Below are positions 41,829 through 49,769 of a stretch of DNA of 64,000 nucleotides, in pieces. How positions within the stretch are numbered: position 1 is the first letter of the stretch; each line of letters opens with the position of its first letter. The notes under the pieces are model-generated. The model was not told where the DNA came from and searched no databases. It saw nothing but the letters and a program-made list of their open reading frames with translations. The DNA is from Flavonifractor porci (GTDB taxonomy: Bacteria > Bacillota > Clostridia > Oscillospirales > Oscillospiraceae), in NCBI RefSeq assembly GCF_037572415.1, contig NZ_JBBHLB010000009.1, positions 1-64,000 on the forward strand. Reading direction: 5' to 3'. The translations under genes were made by a program, and so were the position numbers.

Positions 41829-42149
41829 ATGAGCTACAAAGTGACTGCATCCGACATCGGCGCGGTGCATCTCAACGAGACTGACACCGTTCGCTCCGTC
41901 TTGCAGAATATCGCCATTATCCTTTCTACGCGGCAGGGCACTTGCCCGCTGTACCGCGGCTTCGGCCTGCCGCAGAAGTTCGTGGATAAGCCCCTGCCAG
42001 TGGCTATGCCCATGATGTATTCCGAGGTCAAGGAGGCCGTGGAAGAATACGAGCCCCGCGCCGAGGTGGTGAATGTGACCTTCGCGGCCGACAAAACCGC
42101 CCTGGGCAGGCTGATCCCTACCGTGGAGGTGAACATCATCAATGAGTGA
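41829..42149 (+). CDS. Baseplate wedge protein, gpW/gp25 family
   Basis: A 106-residue protein of the gp25-like/gpW baseplate family: VRSVLQNIAIILSTRQGTCP, YRGFGLP, VKEAVEEYEPRAEV. It starts sheath assembly at the baseplate. It overlaps the next gene by 8 bases. Confidence 0.9.
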   Translation: MSYKVTASDIGAVHLNETDTVRSVLQNIAIILSTRQGTCPLYRGFGLPQKFVDKPLPVAMPMMYSEVKEAVEEYEPRAEVVNVTFAADKTALGRLIPTVEVNIINE

Positions 42150-43281
42150 CAGAAACACGGAATATCAGTTCGTTTCCACCGATACCGAAACGATCGAAGC
42201 GCTGCTGATCTCCATTTACGAAAAAATCACCGGCGTCAGCGTGAAGCCCGCCAGCCCCGAAAAGCTGTTTATCCAGTTCGTGGCCGCCGTGGTGATCCAG
42301 GAGCGCGGGCTGAACAACTACACCGGCAATCAGAACATCCCCAGCCGCGCCGAGGGCGAAAACCTTGACGCGCTGGCCGAGCTGTTCTATGTCACGCGGC
42401 GTCCGGCGGCGCAGGCAGCGGTCTGCACCGAGCGCTTCCACATCTCCGAGGCGCAGAGCACGGCAATCCTCATTCCGGCCGGTACGCGCGTCACCGACGC
42501 CAGCGGCACGCTGATCTGGGAGACCGTTGCGGACGCCTATGTGTATGTCGGCGCGACCCACGCCGATGTGCAGATCCGCTGCCAGACAGCCGGTGCGGTC
42601 GGCAACGGCTACGCCGCTGGACAGATCAACACATTCATTGACCTGTTCGACTACTGCGAGAGCTGCGAAAACCTCACCGTCAGCGACGACGGTGCGGACG
42701 AGGCCACCGACGATGAATTCTATGAGCTGATGCGCGCCAGCCAGGACGCTTATAGCTGCGCCGGAGCCAAGGGCGGGTATATCTACTTTGCCAAGCAGGT
42801 CAGCACCGAGATCGCCGATGTGGTAGCGAACAGCCCCAGCGACGGGGCGGTGGATCTGTATGTCCTCATGGACGACGGTACCATCGCCACCACAGAGATC
42901 AAGAACGCCGTCCTCGCCGCCTGCAACGATGACACCGTGCGCCCGCTGACGGACAAGGTTTCCGTCAAGGACCCGCAGGAGGTGAGCTACAACATCACCT
43001 TCACCTACTATGTGCCAAAGGACAGCTCCCTCAGCTCCACGGAGATCAAGGCCGCAGTCGACAAGGCCGTGGCCGAATTTGTCGCATGGCAATGCGGGAA
43101 GCTGGGACGCGACATCAACCCCTCTGTGCTGATTGGGAAGCTTATGCAGACCGGCATCAAGCGCGTGGCGCTGACCAGCCCGGTCTTTACCACGCTGCGG
43201 GACGGCTCCGATGACACGACGCCGCAGGTCGCGGCGGTCGGCACCATCACCGCCACGAACGGGGGCTACGAGGATGAATAA
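42142..43281 (+). CDS. Baseplate J protein
   Basis: A 379-residue wedge protein of the gpJ family: GENLDALAELFYVTRRPAAQ, IPAGTRVTD, GAVGNGYAAGQIN, DDEFYELMRASQDAYSCAGA. The start overlaps gp25-like and the end overlaps the gpI-like gene. Confidence 0.93.
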   Translation: MSDRNTEYQFVSTDTETIEALLISIYEKITGVSVKPASPEKLFIQFVAAVVIQERGLNNYTGNQNIPSRAEGENLDALAELFYVTRRPAAQAAVCTERFHISEAQSTAILIPAGTRVTDASGTLIWETVADAYVYVGATHADVQIRCQTAGAVGNGYAAGQINTFIDLFDYCESCENLTVSDDGADEATDDEFYELMRASQDAYSCAGAKGGYIYFAKQVSTEIADVVANSPSDGAVDLYVLMDDGTIATTEIKNAVLAACNDDTVRPLTDKVSVKDPQEVSYNITFTYYVPKDSSLSSTEIKAAVDKAVAEFVAWQCGKLGRDINPSVLIGKLMQTGIKRVALTSPVFTTLRDGSDDTTPQVAAVGTITATNGGYEDE

Positions 43282-43861
43282 GGCGCACGGCATCACGAAA
43301 GAAAACCTGCTGGCATCGCTGCCGGCAGTCCTGGCCAACGATGACAATATGGCGGCGCTGGCCGCTGCCGTCGCCGAGGTGCTGGCCGACCGCGTAGGCG
43401 AGATCGGGCGCGTGTCCATCTACTCACAGATCGACCAACTCCCAAACGAGCTGCTGGACATCCTGGCGTATGACTTCAAGGTAGACTGGTGGGACGCCAA
43501 CTACACTTTGGAGGAAAAGCGCCGGACGCTGAAAGACTCCTGGAATGTCCACCGCAGGCTCGGCACCAAGGCGGCTGTCGTGTTGGCCATCTCCGCCATC
43601 TACCCCGATACGCAGGTCAGCGAATGGTGGGAATACGGCGGCGAGCCGTACCACTTCAAGTTGCTGATCGACGCCACCTATGAGGATGTCGACACCGCCC
43701 GGCACCAGCGTGTGATCGACCGCGTTGCCTTTTACAAGAATCTGCGCTCGGTGCTGGACGAGGTGGAATACTACGACGCCGGAGGGCTGGCAACGGAGTA
43801 TTTCGGCGCGGCCTGCATCGGCTGTGAGATGGTCGACGGCGCGACCGCTATTCGATACTAA
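43274..43861 (+). CDS. Tail protein I family
   Basis: A 195-residue protein: LPNELLDILAYDFKVDWWD, EEKRRTLKDSWNVHRRLGTK, the signature of P2 gpI-type baseplate proteins that link the wedge to fibres. It precedes the fibre gene by 17 bases. Confidence 0.9.
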   Translation: MNKAHGITKENLLASLPAVLANDDNMAALAAAVAEVLADRVGEIGRVSIYSQIDQLPNELLDILAYDFKVDWWDANYTLEEKRRTLKDSWNVHRRLGTKAAVVLAISAIYPDTQVSEWWEYGGEPYHFKLLIDATYEDVDTARHQRVIDRVAFYKNLRSVLDEVEYYDAGGLATEYFGAACIGCEMVDGATAIRY

Positions 43862-43878
43862 AACGGAGGTGTCCTACA

Positions 43879-46587
43879 ATGGCAACATGGAACGGCGTCA
43901 TCACCAACGCCGGAAACAGCCTGCTCAACGAGTGGGTGAATGAAAAAACTCTGAACTTCGACAGCGCGGCTGCGGGTCAGGGTACCGTCGCGGTGGCGGC
44001 GATGATGGCGCAGACCGCCCTTGCCAACCAGAAGCAGGCGGCAAGTCTGCTGGGCGGCGAGAAGATAGCTTCCGGCATTCGCCTGAAGCTTCGCATCGCT
44101 GCGCCGGACACGGCCTACACGCTGAATCAGTTCGGCGTATGGGCCAGCGTGGATGGCGGGGCGTCCGCCATGCTCGCCCTGTTCCAGTTGGAGCAGGGCA
44201 TTCCAATCCCCAGTAAGACGGAATCGCCGGATTTCGTCTACACTTTCTATGCGCTGATTTCCTGCTCGAATACCGGCACCTGGACGGTGACGGTCGACAC
44301 CAGCACCTGCGTCACGCAGAGCGATATGACTGCCGCCATCACCGAGGCCGTCAAGACAAAGCAGGACAAGATCACGGTCAAGGGCCTGCTGCTGGGCGAC
44401 GGAAACGGGAACATCTCTGCGGCAGTCGCCGGAAAAGACTACGGTTATCCACTTGCAACAGGCTCAGGAGCGCCGACAGCCGCGACCGCTGGTACCGCAG
44501 GGCAGCACTACTACGACAGCTCTACGGGCAAGGAATACGTCTGCAACGGCAAGGACAGCAGCGGAAAATATCAGTGGAAGCTATCCGGCGCCAGCGACGC
44601 GACCGACCTGACTTATAACGGGCAGGCTCTCGATGACTTCCTTGACGGCGTTTCCAACGACCTCACTGATCTCGCGGAGGGACTGGACGGCAGTAAGCCA
44701 CTCACCGGCGCGACTGACCCGACCTCCAGCACGAAGGGCGCAGTCGGCCAGTCGTATCTGAACACCGACACCATGCAGACCTTTTACTGCACGGCGGCCA
44801 ACGATCAGACCGGCGTCTACACTTGGGAGAAGCCAAAGGGCGGCGGCGTGGCTCCGCAACTGGAGGTCACTGTTACCACCGGCTCGGCCATCACCTGCAC
44901 GGACGGAGAGACCGTGCTGACTGGCGCCAGTGTCGGCGGCAAGTGCATTTTTGACCTCCCCGGCTATGGTACATGGTCGCTGTATGCCACACTGAACGGG
45001 CAGACCACCGCCACCGAAACCGTGGTCGTGGATCAGGTCAAGCAGTACGCGGTGACGCTGAGCTACTTCGCGGCCACGCTGACCGTAACGGCGGAATCCG
45101 GTGCCGTTGTGACCGCCACGCTCGGCACGAAGCAGTATTCCGGCACCTGCGGCAGCAACGGCAAGTGTGCGCTGACCGTCAACTATGCCGGCGCCTATAC
45201 CGTGACGGCTACCAAGAACAGCGTCTCCTCGTCTACGGTGACTGCGGTGGTATCGGCCTCCGGCGGCAGCTATTCCGCCACGGTGAAGTTCTGCACCCTC
45301 ACCGTGACCATCGACAGCGGCTCCACGGTCAAGGCGGTCAACGGCTCCACCACGCTCACGGCTACCAGCACCGGAACGGTAAAATTCTACCTGCCGAACA
45401 CAGGCACATGGAATGTCACCGCCACCCGGAATGGAGAGACGGCCACCGGCAGCGCGGCTTGCAGTTCCTACACCGGCTACACGCTGGAGCTTTCCTATGT
45501 CAAGGTCTTCGGCGTCTGCTGGAACTACAACGCACAGTCCACGGCGCTGACCCGCTTGAGCAAGACCAGCGACCCGAACGGGCTGGTCAATGTCAACATC
45601 ACCACAAATCCCGTGCCTGCGGTCGGCACCGGCACCGGCAGCTCACCCTTCGACAGCTATCTCCCCTGGAGCGGCATGGACGAGTACAACATCATCAACA
45701 ATGCCGTCAGCTACAGGAAGGGAACGACCGGCTTCTCACGGAGCAGCTACGATACCGCCGTCTATATCCCGGAGTATTACTTCCGGATCATCGACGACGC
45801 TGCCAACAAGAAGCGGTACTTCTACATCGCGGACAAGGCCAAGAGCGGCTTCACCAAGCACCCCGGCTCCGGCAAGTATGTCGGCCGCTACAACACGATC
45901 TCCGGCCATTACTCCAAGACCGGCTCTGCGCCGCTGGTCAACCTGACCCGCGCATCGGCGCGCTCCGGCGCAAGAGGCAAGGGCAGCAAGTGGAGCGAAT
46001 ACGACTTTGCCTCCTGGTGCGCAGTCTGGCTGCTTTATCTGGTAGAATTCGCGGACTGGGACAGCCAGAGCAAGGTCGGGCGTGGCTATGTTGACAACAA
46101 CAATTCGGCCATCAATTCCGGCGGGACAGACAGCATGACCTATCACACCGGACGCGCATCCGGCACAGACGGCAAGACCGCCGTCCAGTACCGGCATATT
46201 GAGAACCCCTGGGGCAATGTCTTTGAGTGGATCGACGGCATCAACTTCAGCGATGGAACCGTCTATGTCTGTACCAATCCGGCCAACTACGCCGATGACA
46301 CCGCAAGCAACTACTCAAACATCGGAACGAAGTCACAGACAGACGGCTTTATCAAGTCGCTCGGCATGTCGTCGTCTATGCCGTGGGCGTTCTTCCCGAC
46401 GGCCACCGGCGGATCTGAAACTACCTACGTCCCGGACTACGCCTTTTATTATTCTGGCTGGCGGGTGCTCCACGTCGGGGGTTACTGGAACTACGGCTCG
46501 TTTGCCGGCTTGTTTTATTTCTACGCGAGCAACGCCTCGTCGAACACGAACTCCGGCGTCGGTGCGCGGCTCCTTTTCCATCCCTAA
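43879..46587 (+). CDS. Tail fibre with C-type-lectin fold, DGR target
   Basis: A 902-residue receptor-binding protein. Residues 1-150 form a tail-collar-like fibre domain (MATWNGVITNAGNSLLNEWV). About 180-320 has short collar repeats. About 325-540 holds three tandem Ig-like units that begin LEVTVTTGS, TLTVTAESG and TLTVTIDSG. The last 360 residues are an FGE/C-type-lectin-like domain (NPWGNVFEWIDGINF). Residues 855-899 are the variable repeat of a diversity-generating retroelement. Variable residues 856, 858, 869, 872, 875, 882, 884, 886, 893 and 898 would line the binding face. Confidence 0.93.
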   Translation: MATWNGVITNAGNSLLNEWVNEKTLNFDSAAAGQGTVAVAAMMAQTALANQKQAASLLGGEKIASGIRLKLRIAAPDTAYTLNQFGVWASVDGGASAMLALFQLEQGIPIPSKTESPDFVYTFYALISCSNTGTWTVTVDTSTCVTQSDMTAAITEAVKTKQDKITVKGLLLGDGNGNISAAVAGKDYGYPLATGSGAPTAATAGTAGQHYYDSSTGKEYVCNGKDSSGKYQWKLSGASDATDLTYNGQALDDFLDGVSNDLTDLAEGLDGSKPLTGATDPTSSTKGAVGQSYLNTDTMQTFYCTAANDQTGVYTWEKPKGGGVAPQLEVTVTTGSAITCTDGETVLTGASVGGKCIFDLPGYGTWSLYATLNGQTTATETVVVDQVKQYAVTLSYFAATLTVTAESGAVVTATLGTKQYSGTCGSNGKCALTVNYAGAYTVTATKNSVSSSTVTAVVSASGGSYSATVKFCTLTVTIDSGSTVKAVNGSTTLTATSTGTVKFYLPNTGTWNVTATRNGETATGSAACSSYTGYTLELSYVKVFGVCWNYNAQSTALTRLSKTSDPNGLVNVNITTNPVPAVGTGTGSSPFDSYLPWSGMDEYNIINNAVSYRKGTTGFSRSSYDTAVYIPEYYFRIIDDAANKKRYFYIADKAKSGFTKHPGSGKYVGRYNTISGHYSKTGSAPLVNLTRASARSGARGKGSKWSEYDFASWCAVWLLYLVEFADWDSQSKVGRGYVDNNNSAINSGGTDSMTYHTGRASGTDGKTAVQYRHIENPWGNVFEWIDGINFSDGTVYVCTNPANYADDTASNYSNIGTKSQTDGFIKSLGMSSSMPWAFFPTATGGSETTYVPDYAFYYSGWRVLHVGGYWNYGSFAGLFYFYASNASSNTNSGVGARLLFHP
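46440..46575 (+). repeat. DGR variable repeat (VR)
   Basis: This 136-bp repeat lies at the 3' end of the fibre gene and aligns without gaps to the template at 46814-46949 (offset 374). By eye 14 bases differ inside; 13 fall on template adenines (8 A to T, 4 A to G, 1 A to C) and one is C to T in a Leu codon (silent). Most changed codons are AAC or AAT in the template. Confidence 0.95.
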
Positions 46588-46594
46588 TGGGGGA

Positions 46595-46614
46595 CCGGGG
46601 GCCGCAGCCCCCGG
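46595..46614. other. GC hairpin directly after VR
   Basis: Perfect 8-bp arms CCGGGGGC and GCCCCCGG with the 4-base loop CGCA begin 19 bases after the end of VR and 8 bases after the fibre stop. The size matches the cruciform needed for retrohoming in the Bordetella phage DGR. No T-run follows, so it is not a good terminator. Confidence 0.65.
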
Positions 46615-46675
46615 AGGCTTCGTCGACCGCTGCGTGCGCGTGAGAAGTGCCGGCGCGGCAGCGCCATTTTCCTAT

Positions 46676-46728
46676 ACCGCGCGAAGCGCGGTCGCGCAAA
46701 TTTTTGAAATAACGTAATCCGTTATTTC
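46676..46728 (+). terminator. Two hairpins between VR and TR
   Basis: First: ACCGCGC-gaa-GCGCGGT (46676-46692), followed by a short AATTTTT. Second: GAAATAACG-taatc-CGTTATTTC (46706-46728), followed by CTCCCGTTTTT. They may end the fibre transcript before the template RNA. A TATAAT at 46763-46768 could be a -10 for the template and reverse transcriptase, though no good -35 is seen. Confidence 0.45.
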
Positions 46729-46813
46729 CTCCCGTTTTTCCGTATGCGCAGAGCTGCGGAGTTATAATTCCAAAAGGGACTGTCTGCACGGTGCGCCGGG
46801 GGCTTTTCCTGCC

Positions 46814-46949
46814 CGCCTATTATAATTCTGGCTGGCGGGTGCTCCACGTCGGGGGTAACTGGAACAACGGCTCGAATGCCGGCCTGTTTTATTTCAACGC
46901 GAACAACACCTCGTCGAACACGAACTCCAACGTCGGTGCGCGGCAACTT
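46814..46949 (+). repeat. DGR template repeat (TR)
   Basis: The template from which mutagenised cDNA is copied. It is rich in AAC/AAT codons at the places that vary in VR. It lies between the fibre gene and the reverse transcriptase gene, in the same direction. Its reading frame happens to be open and in frame with the reverse transcriptase. The functional RNA should include the spacer to about 47066. Confidence 0.95.
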
Positions 46950-47066
46950 GTTTTCTTTCTCATTGTGCAGGCTTTTCCTCACCGCTTGGTGAAAATATTG
47001 TCGGGAGGACAGGGTTTAGTAGGCTGCGGCTCGAAAGACCTTGCAGACAAACAAGGAGCACGAAAG

Positions 47067-48164
47067 ATGCCAAAACGAGTTGGATTCCTCTACGAAAAGA
47101 TGATGGATCGGGATTTCATCCGGGCCACCATTTACAAGGCCGCAAGGCACAAGCACAAGCGGCGCGAGGTGCGCCGCGTTCTGAAGAACATCGACGAATA
47201 TGTAGACAAAACCTATGAGATGGTCGCGTCGGAGAGTTTCGTCCCTACGCCGCCCCACGAGAAAGAGATCTACGATGAGAGCAGCCAGAAGCGGAGGGTC
47301 ATCAAGATCGTACCATTCTGGCCGGACGGTGTGATGCACTGGCTTCTGGTCGAGGCCATGCGGCCGGTACTGATGCGCGGGATGTATCACTGGTCCTGCG
47401 CTTCCGTCCCCCGCCGCGGTGCAACGCGCATCCAGAAACATATCCGGCGCACTCTGCGGGACGATCAGAAGGGGAGCAAGTACGCTGCTGAACTGGATGT
47501 GCATCACTACTACCCAAGCATTCCGCCCAAGCGCCTGATCTGGGCGCTTGCCCGGAAAATCAAGGATAAGCGGTTCCTGCGCACTGTCTACGCCGTTATC
47601 GAATCCTGCGGTGGCGGGCTGGCCATCGGCTACTACATTTGCCAATGGCTGGCGAACTACTATCTGGAAACGCTGGACCACTTCATCTGCGCCATGCCGG
47701 GCGTGAAGACGATGACCCGCTACATGGACAACATCACCCTGTTCGGCCCGAACAAGAAGAAGCTGCACAAGGCGAGGCAGGCCATCTCCGACTTCCTGCG
47801 TGACCGACTGGGGTTGAAGCTTAAAAGCAACTGGCAAATATATCCCACGGCGAAGCGGATGGTGTCGGCTGTCGGCTATCGCTTTGCACAAACGCATACC
47901 ATTCTGCGCAAGCGGAACTTCCTGCGCTTCACCCGTCAATGCCGGCGTGTGAAAAAGAAACTGGACGCCGGAAAGCCCATCCCACCCCGGCAGGCATCCG
48001 GCCTGTTGTCCAGGGTGGGACAGCTCAAGCACTGCGACAGTCACAACATCAGGGTCAAATACGTCGATCCAATCGGCGTGAAGCATCTAAAGGAGGTAGT
48101 ACGAAATGAGAGTAAGAGGCGACAACGCGCCCAGCAACGCCTTCTCGCTGGAGGAGCAGCCTAA
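47067..48164 (+). CDS. DGR reverse transcriptase
   Basis: A 365-residue reverse transcriptase. Motif A is ELDVHHYYPSI with Asp144; the DGR-type motif 4 is IGYYICQ (187-193); the catalytic box reads YMDN (219-222) in place of YxDD; the conserved LGLKLKSNWQIYP and VGYRF segments of DGR enzymes follow. It copies TR RNA with errors at adenines. AAGGAG lies 8 bases before ATG 47067; the longer frame back to 46791 is not needed. No Avd gene is seen beside it. Confidence 0.93.
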   Translation: MPKRVGFLYEKMMDRDFIRATIYKAARHKHKRREVRRVLKNIDEYVDKTYEMVASESFVPTPPHEKEIYDESSQKRRVIKIVPFWPDGVMHWLLVEAMRPVLMRGMYHWSCASVPRRGATRIQKHIRRTLRDDQKGSKYAAELDVHHYYPSIPPKRLIWALARKIKDKRFLRTVYAVIESCGGGLAIGYYICQWLANYYLETLDHFICAMPGVKTMTRYMDNITLFGPNKKKLHKARQAISDFLRDRLGLKLKSNWQIYPTAKRMVSAVGYRFAQTHTILRKRNFLRFTRQCRRVKKKLDAGKPIPPRQASGLLSRVGQLKHCDSHNIRVKYVDPIGVKHLKEVVRNESKRRQRAQQRLLAGGAA

Positions 48165-48528
48165 TAATCCGGGGGTAGCCCTGGTGCGCTTCTACGAGAA
48201 CGCCGAGCCGTTCGAGGAAAAGCGGGACGAGCTGACCATCAGCGGGTGGGTGTATGACGAATATCACCTGGAGCTGGATATGTACGACGGTCTGAGCGAA
48301 GACATCCTCGGAAACTATGACGGCTATCTGGCACAGGCCAAGCTGCACGAGGCGGAGGGCAAGACCATCCCCGCCCTGCAGCAGCAGGTAGCCGATCTGG
48401 AGACCGACAAGGCGGCGCTGGCGGAAAAGGTGACGACTCTTGAAGGGCAGGTCACCGATACGCAAATGGCGCTGTGCGATGTCTATGAGCAGATTGTCGC
48501 CGCGGCTTCTACGACTGGAGGCGAGTAA
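48106..48528 (+). CDS. Phage protein with coiled-coil C-terminus
   Basis: A 140-residue protein that starts inside the 3' end of the reverse transcriptase gene (AAAGGAGG upstream). First half: GVALVRFYENAEPFEEKRDE, then YHLELDMYDG; second half is coiled coil (VADLETDKAALAEKVTTLEG). Homologues stand after fibre genes in many Firmicutes phages without DGRs, so it is likely a tail accessory protein and not an Avd. Confidence 0.7.
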   Translation: MRVRGDNAPSNAFSLEEQPNNPGVALVRFYENAEPFEEKRDELTISGWVYDEYHLELDMYDGLSEDILGNYDGYLAQAKLHEAEGKTIPALQQQVADLETDKAALAEKVTTLEGQVTDTQMALCDVYEQIVAAASTTGGE

Positions 48529-48531
48529 CCG

Positions 48532-48672
48532 ATGGCGAGCAATTACATGGTGAAGGTCTATGCAGACCTGATCCGCAAGGGGAAAAAGACGATCGAGGAA
48601 GTTCCCGAACCGCTGCGAGCGGCAGTCCGGGAGATCCTCGAAAATAGCGAGAATGGAGCTGAGGGCTTATGA
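48532..48672 (+). CDS. CD1375-family small protein
   Basis: A 46-residue protein: MVKVYADLIRKGKKTIEEVP, the pattern of the CD1375 family found after tail genes in clostridial phages. It starts three bases after the previous stop. Too short for most gene finders. A second copy of the family follows at 48726. Function unknown. Confidence 0.75.
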   Translation: MASNYMVKVYADLIRKGKKTIEEVPEPLRAAVREILENSENGAEGL

Positions 48673-48694
48673 AAAGCCTTCGGCTCTTTCTTTT
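48656..48694 (+). terminator. Terminator
   Basis: GAGGGCTT and AAAGCCTTC form the core of a stem, extended by GAGCT/GGCTC, with a TTTCTTTT run after it. It overlaps the stop of the first CD1375-type gene. Confidence 0.6.
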
Positions 48695-48725
48695 ATCCAT
48701 CCTACTGCGAAGGGAGGTGCAAGTC

Positions 48726-48842
48726 ATGGCTGTTGTCTACGCGACCCTTATCATCAAGGGTAAGAAGACCATCGACCAGGTTCCGAGCCTGATTCGGAAG
48801 CAGGTCGAGGACATCCTGGCAGATCTCGAAGTCACCATCTGA
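48726..48842 (+). CDS. CD1375-family small protein, second copy
   Basis: A 38-residue protein (MAVVYATLIIKGKKTIDQVP, then LIRKQVEDILADLEV). It shares the KGKKTI-(E/D)-x-VP core with the gene at 48532, so the two arose by duplication. GGGAGG stands upstream of ATG 48726. Confidence 0.75.
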   Translation: MAVVYATLIIKGKKTIDQVPSLIRKQVEDILADLEVTI

Positions 48843-48863
48843 CCACGGCATTGATACGGAGGG

Positions 48864-48893
48864 CAGCTCCTGCGATGGGGGCTGCCCTTCTTA
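48864..48893 (+). terminator. Terminator-like hairpin
   Basis: AGGGCAGC and GCTGCCCT pair around TCCTGCGATGGG and are followed by TCTTAT. It divides tail accessory genes from the lysis cassette. Confidence 0.5.
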
Positions 48894-48917
48894 TCACGCG
48901 CAGAGGAGGATTGAGAG

Positions 48918-49343
48918 ATGACGCTCAAGGAGATTTTGTTAGGTGGGGGCGGTACGCTGTTTGTGCTGCTGACGCTGATCCAGCTCGCCCCCATCAAGAT
49001 CAATCCGTGGTCTGCAATGGCAAAGGCTTTCGGGCGCGCTATCAACAGCGAGGTCTTGGAGAAGGTCGGGAGGCTCGAAAGCGAGCTGCAGGGCGTTCGG
49101 TCTGGCATGGCCGAGGAAAAGGCCATCAACTGCCGGGCGCGCATTCTCCGCTTCGGCGATGAATGTCTCCACGGCGAGCGCCACACAAAAGACCATTTCG
49201 ACCAAACGCTCCGGGACATCGCCGCCTATGAACGGTACTGCGAGGATCACCCGGAGTTTGAAAACAATGTAACGGAGCTGACCAGCGACCGGATCAAGGA
49301 GATATACCGCCGGTGCTTGGACAGCAACGACTTTTTGCAGTAA
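48918..49343 (+). CDS. Membrane-anchored phage protein before holin
   Basis: A 141-residue protein with one N-terminal membrane segment (about residues 6-24), a short linker, then a helical domain (INCRARILRFGDECLHGERH) ending in acidic, charged helices. This protein is common just before holins in clostridial phages. It may be a spanin-like or holin-controlling part; unproven. Confidence 0.7.
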   Translation: MTLKEILLGGGGTLFVLLTLIQLAPIKINPWSAMAKAFGRAINSEVLEKVGRLESELQGVRSGMAEEKAINCRARILRFGDECLHGERHTKDHFDQTLRDIAAYERYCEDHPEFENNVTELTSDRIKEIYRRCLDSNDFLQ

Positions 49344-49355
49344 GGAGGACTTTCG

Positions 49356-49766
49356 ATGAATGTGCTGGACATGACGATCATTCGCCTGGCCGCAGGCCTT
49401 GTGCTGCTGATTGCCGCAAATATCGCCCTCGGCTCCATCAACGCCATCGTTGCCGGCGAATGGGATCGGGCGAAGTTCCGCAACGGCTGTATCAAGAGCG
49501 CGGTCGTGGCAATGGCGCTGATCGCGGTCTACTTTTCCGGATACCTCAACCCCGATCTGATGGTGGTGGAGGTCGACGGGCAGACTGTGAATCTGATAAC
49601 GGCGGTATCGCTGGCCATGCTGGCAGCCTTTACCGCTTACGCCGTCGATGTACTGAAAAAGCTGAAAGATATGCTCTCCACCGCAACACCCGGGGTGGAT
49701 GCGGCGCCTGCTGCGCTGCCTGCCGGCGAGAGCAAGGAAACCCCTGCCGCCCCCAAGGAGGAATGA
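49356..49766 (+). CDS. Holin
   Basis: A 136-residue protein with three hydrophobic segments (about residues 7-28, 46-66 and 80-97) and an Ala/Pro/Lys/Glu-rich tail. This fits the clostridial phage holin family (TcdE/phiLC3-like build, with INAIVAGEWD-x-x-KFRNG). It would form membrane holes at lysis. AAGGAGG precedes ATG 49356, and the endolysin gene is 3 bases downstream. Confidence 0.8.
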   Translation: MNVLDMTIIRLAAGLVLLIAANIALGSINAIVAGEWDRAKFRNGCIKSAVVAMALIAVYFSGYLNPDLMVVEVDGQTVNLITAVSLAMLAAFTAYAVDVLKKLKDMLSTATPGVDAAPAALPAGESKETPAAPKEE

Positions 49767-49769
49767 CCC

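Noticed and set aside
46791..47066. N-terminal extension of the reverse transcriptase through the template repeat
   Set aside because: A good ribosome site stands before ATG 47067, and the extension encodes only the template and spacer.
48106..48528. Avd accessory protein of the DGR
   Set aside because: The sequence has a general tail-protein pattern and a coiled coil; it lacks the basic four-helix pattern expected for Avd.
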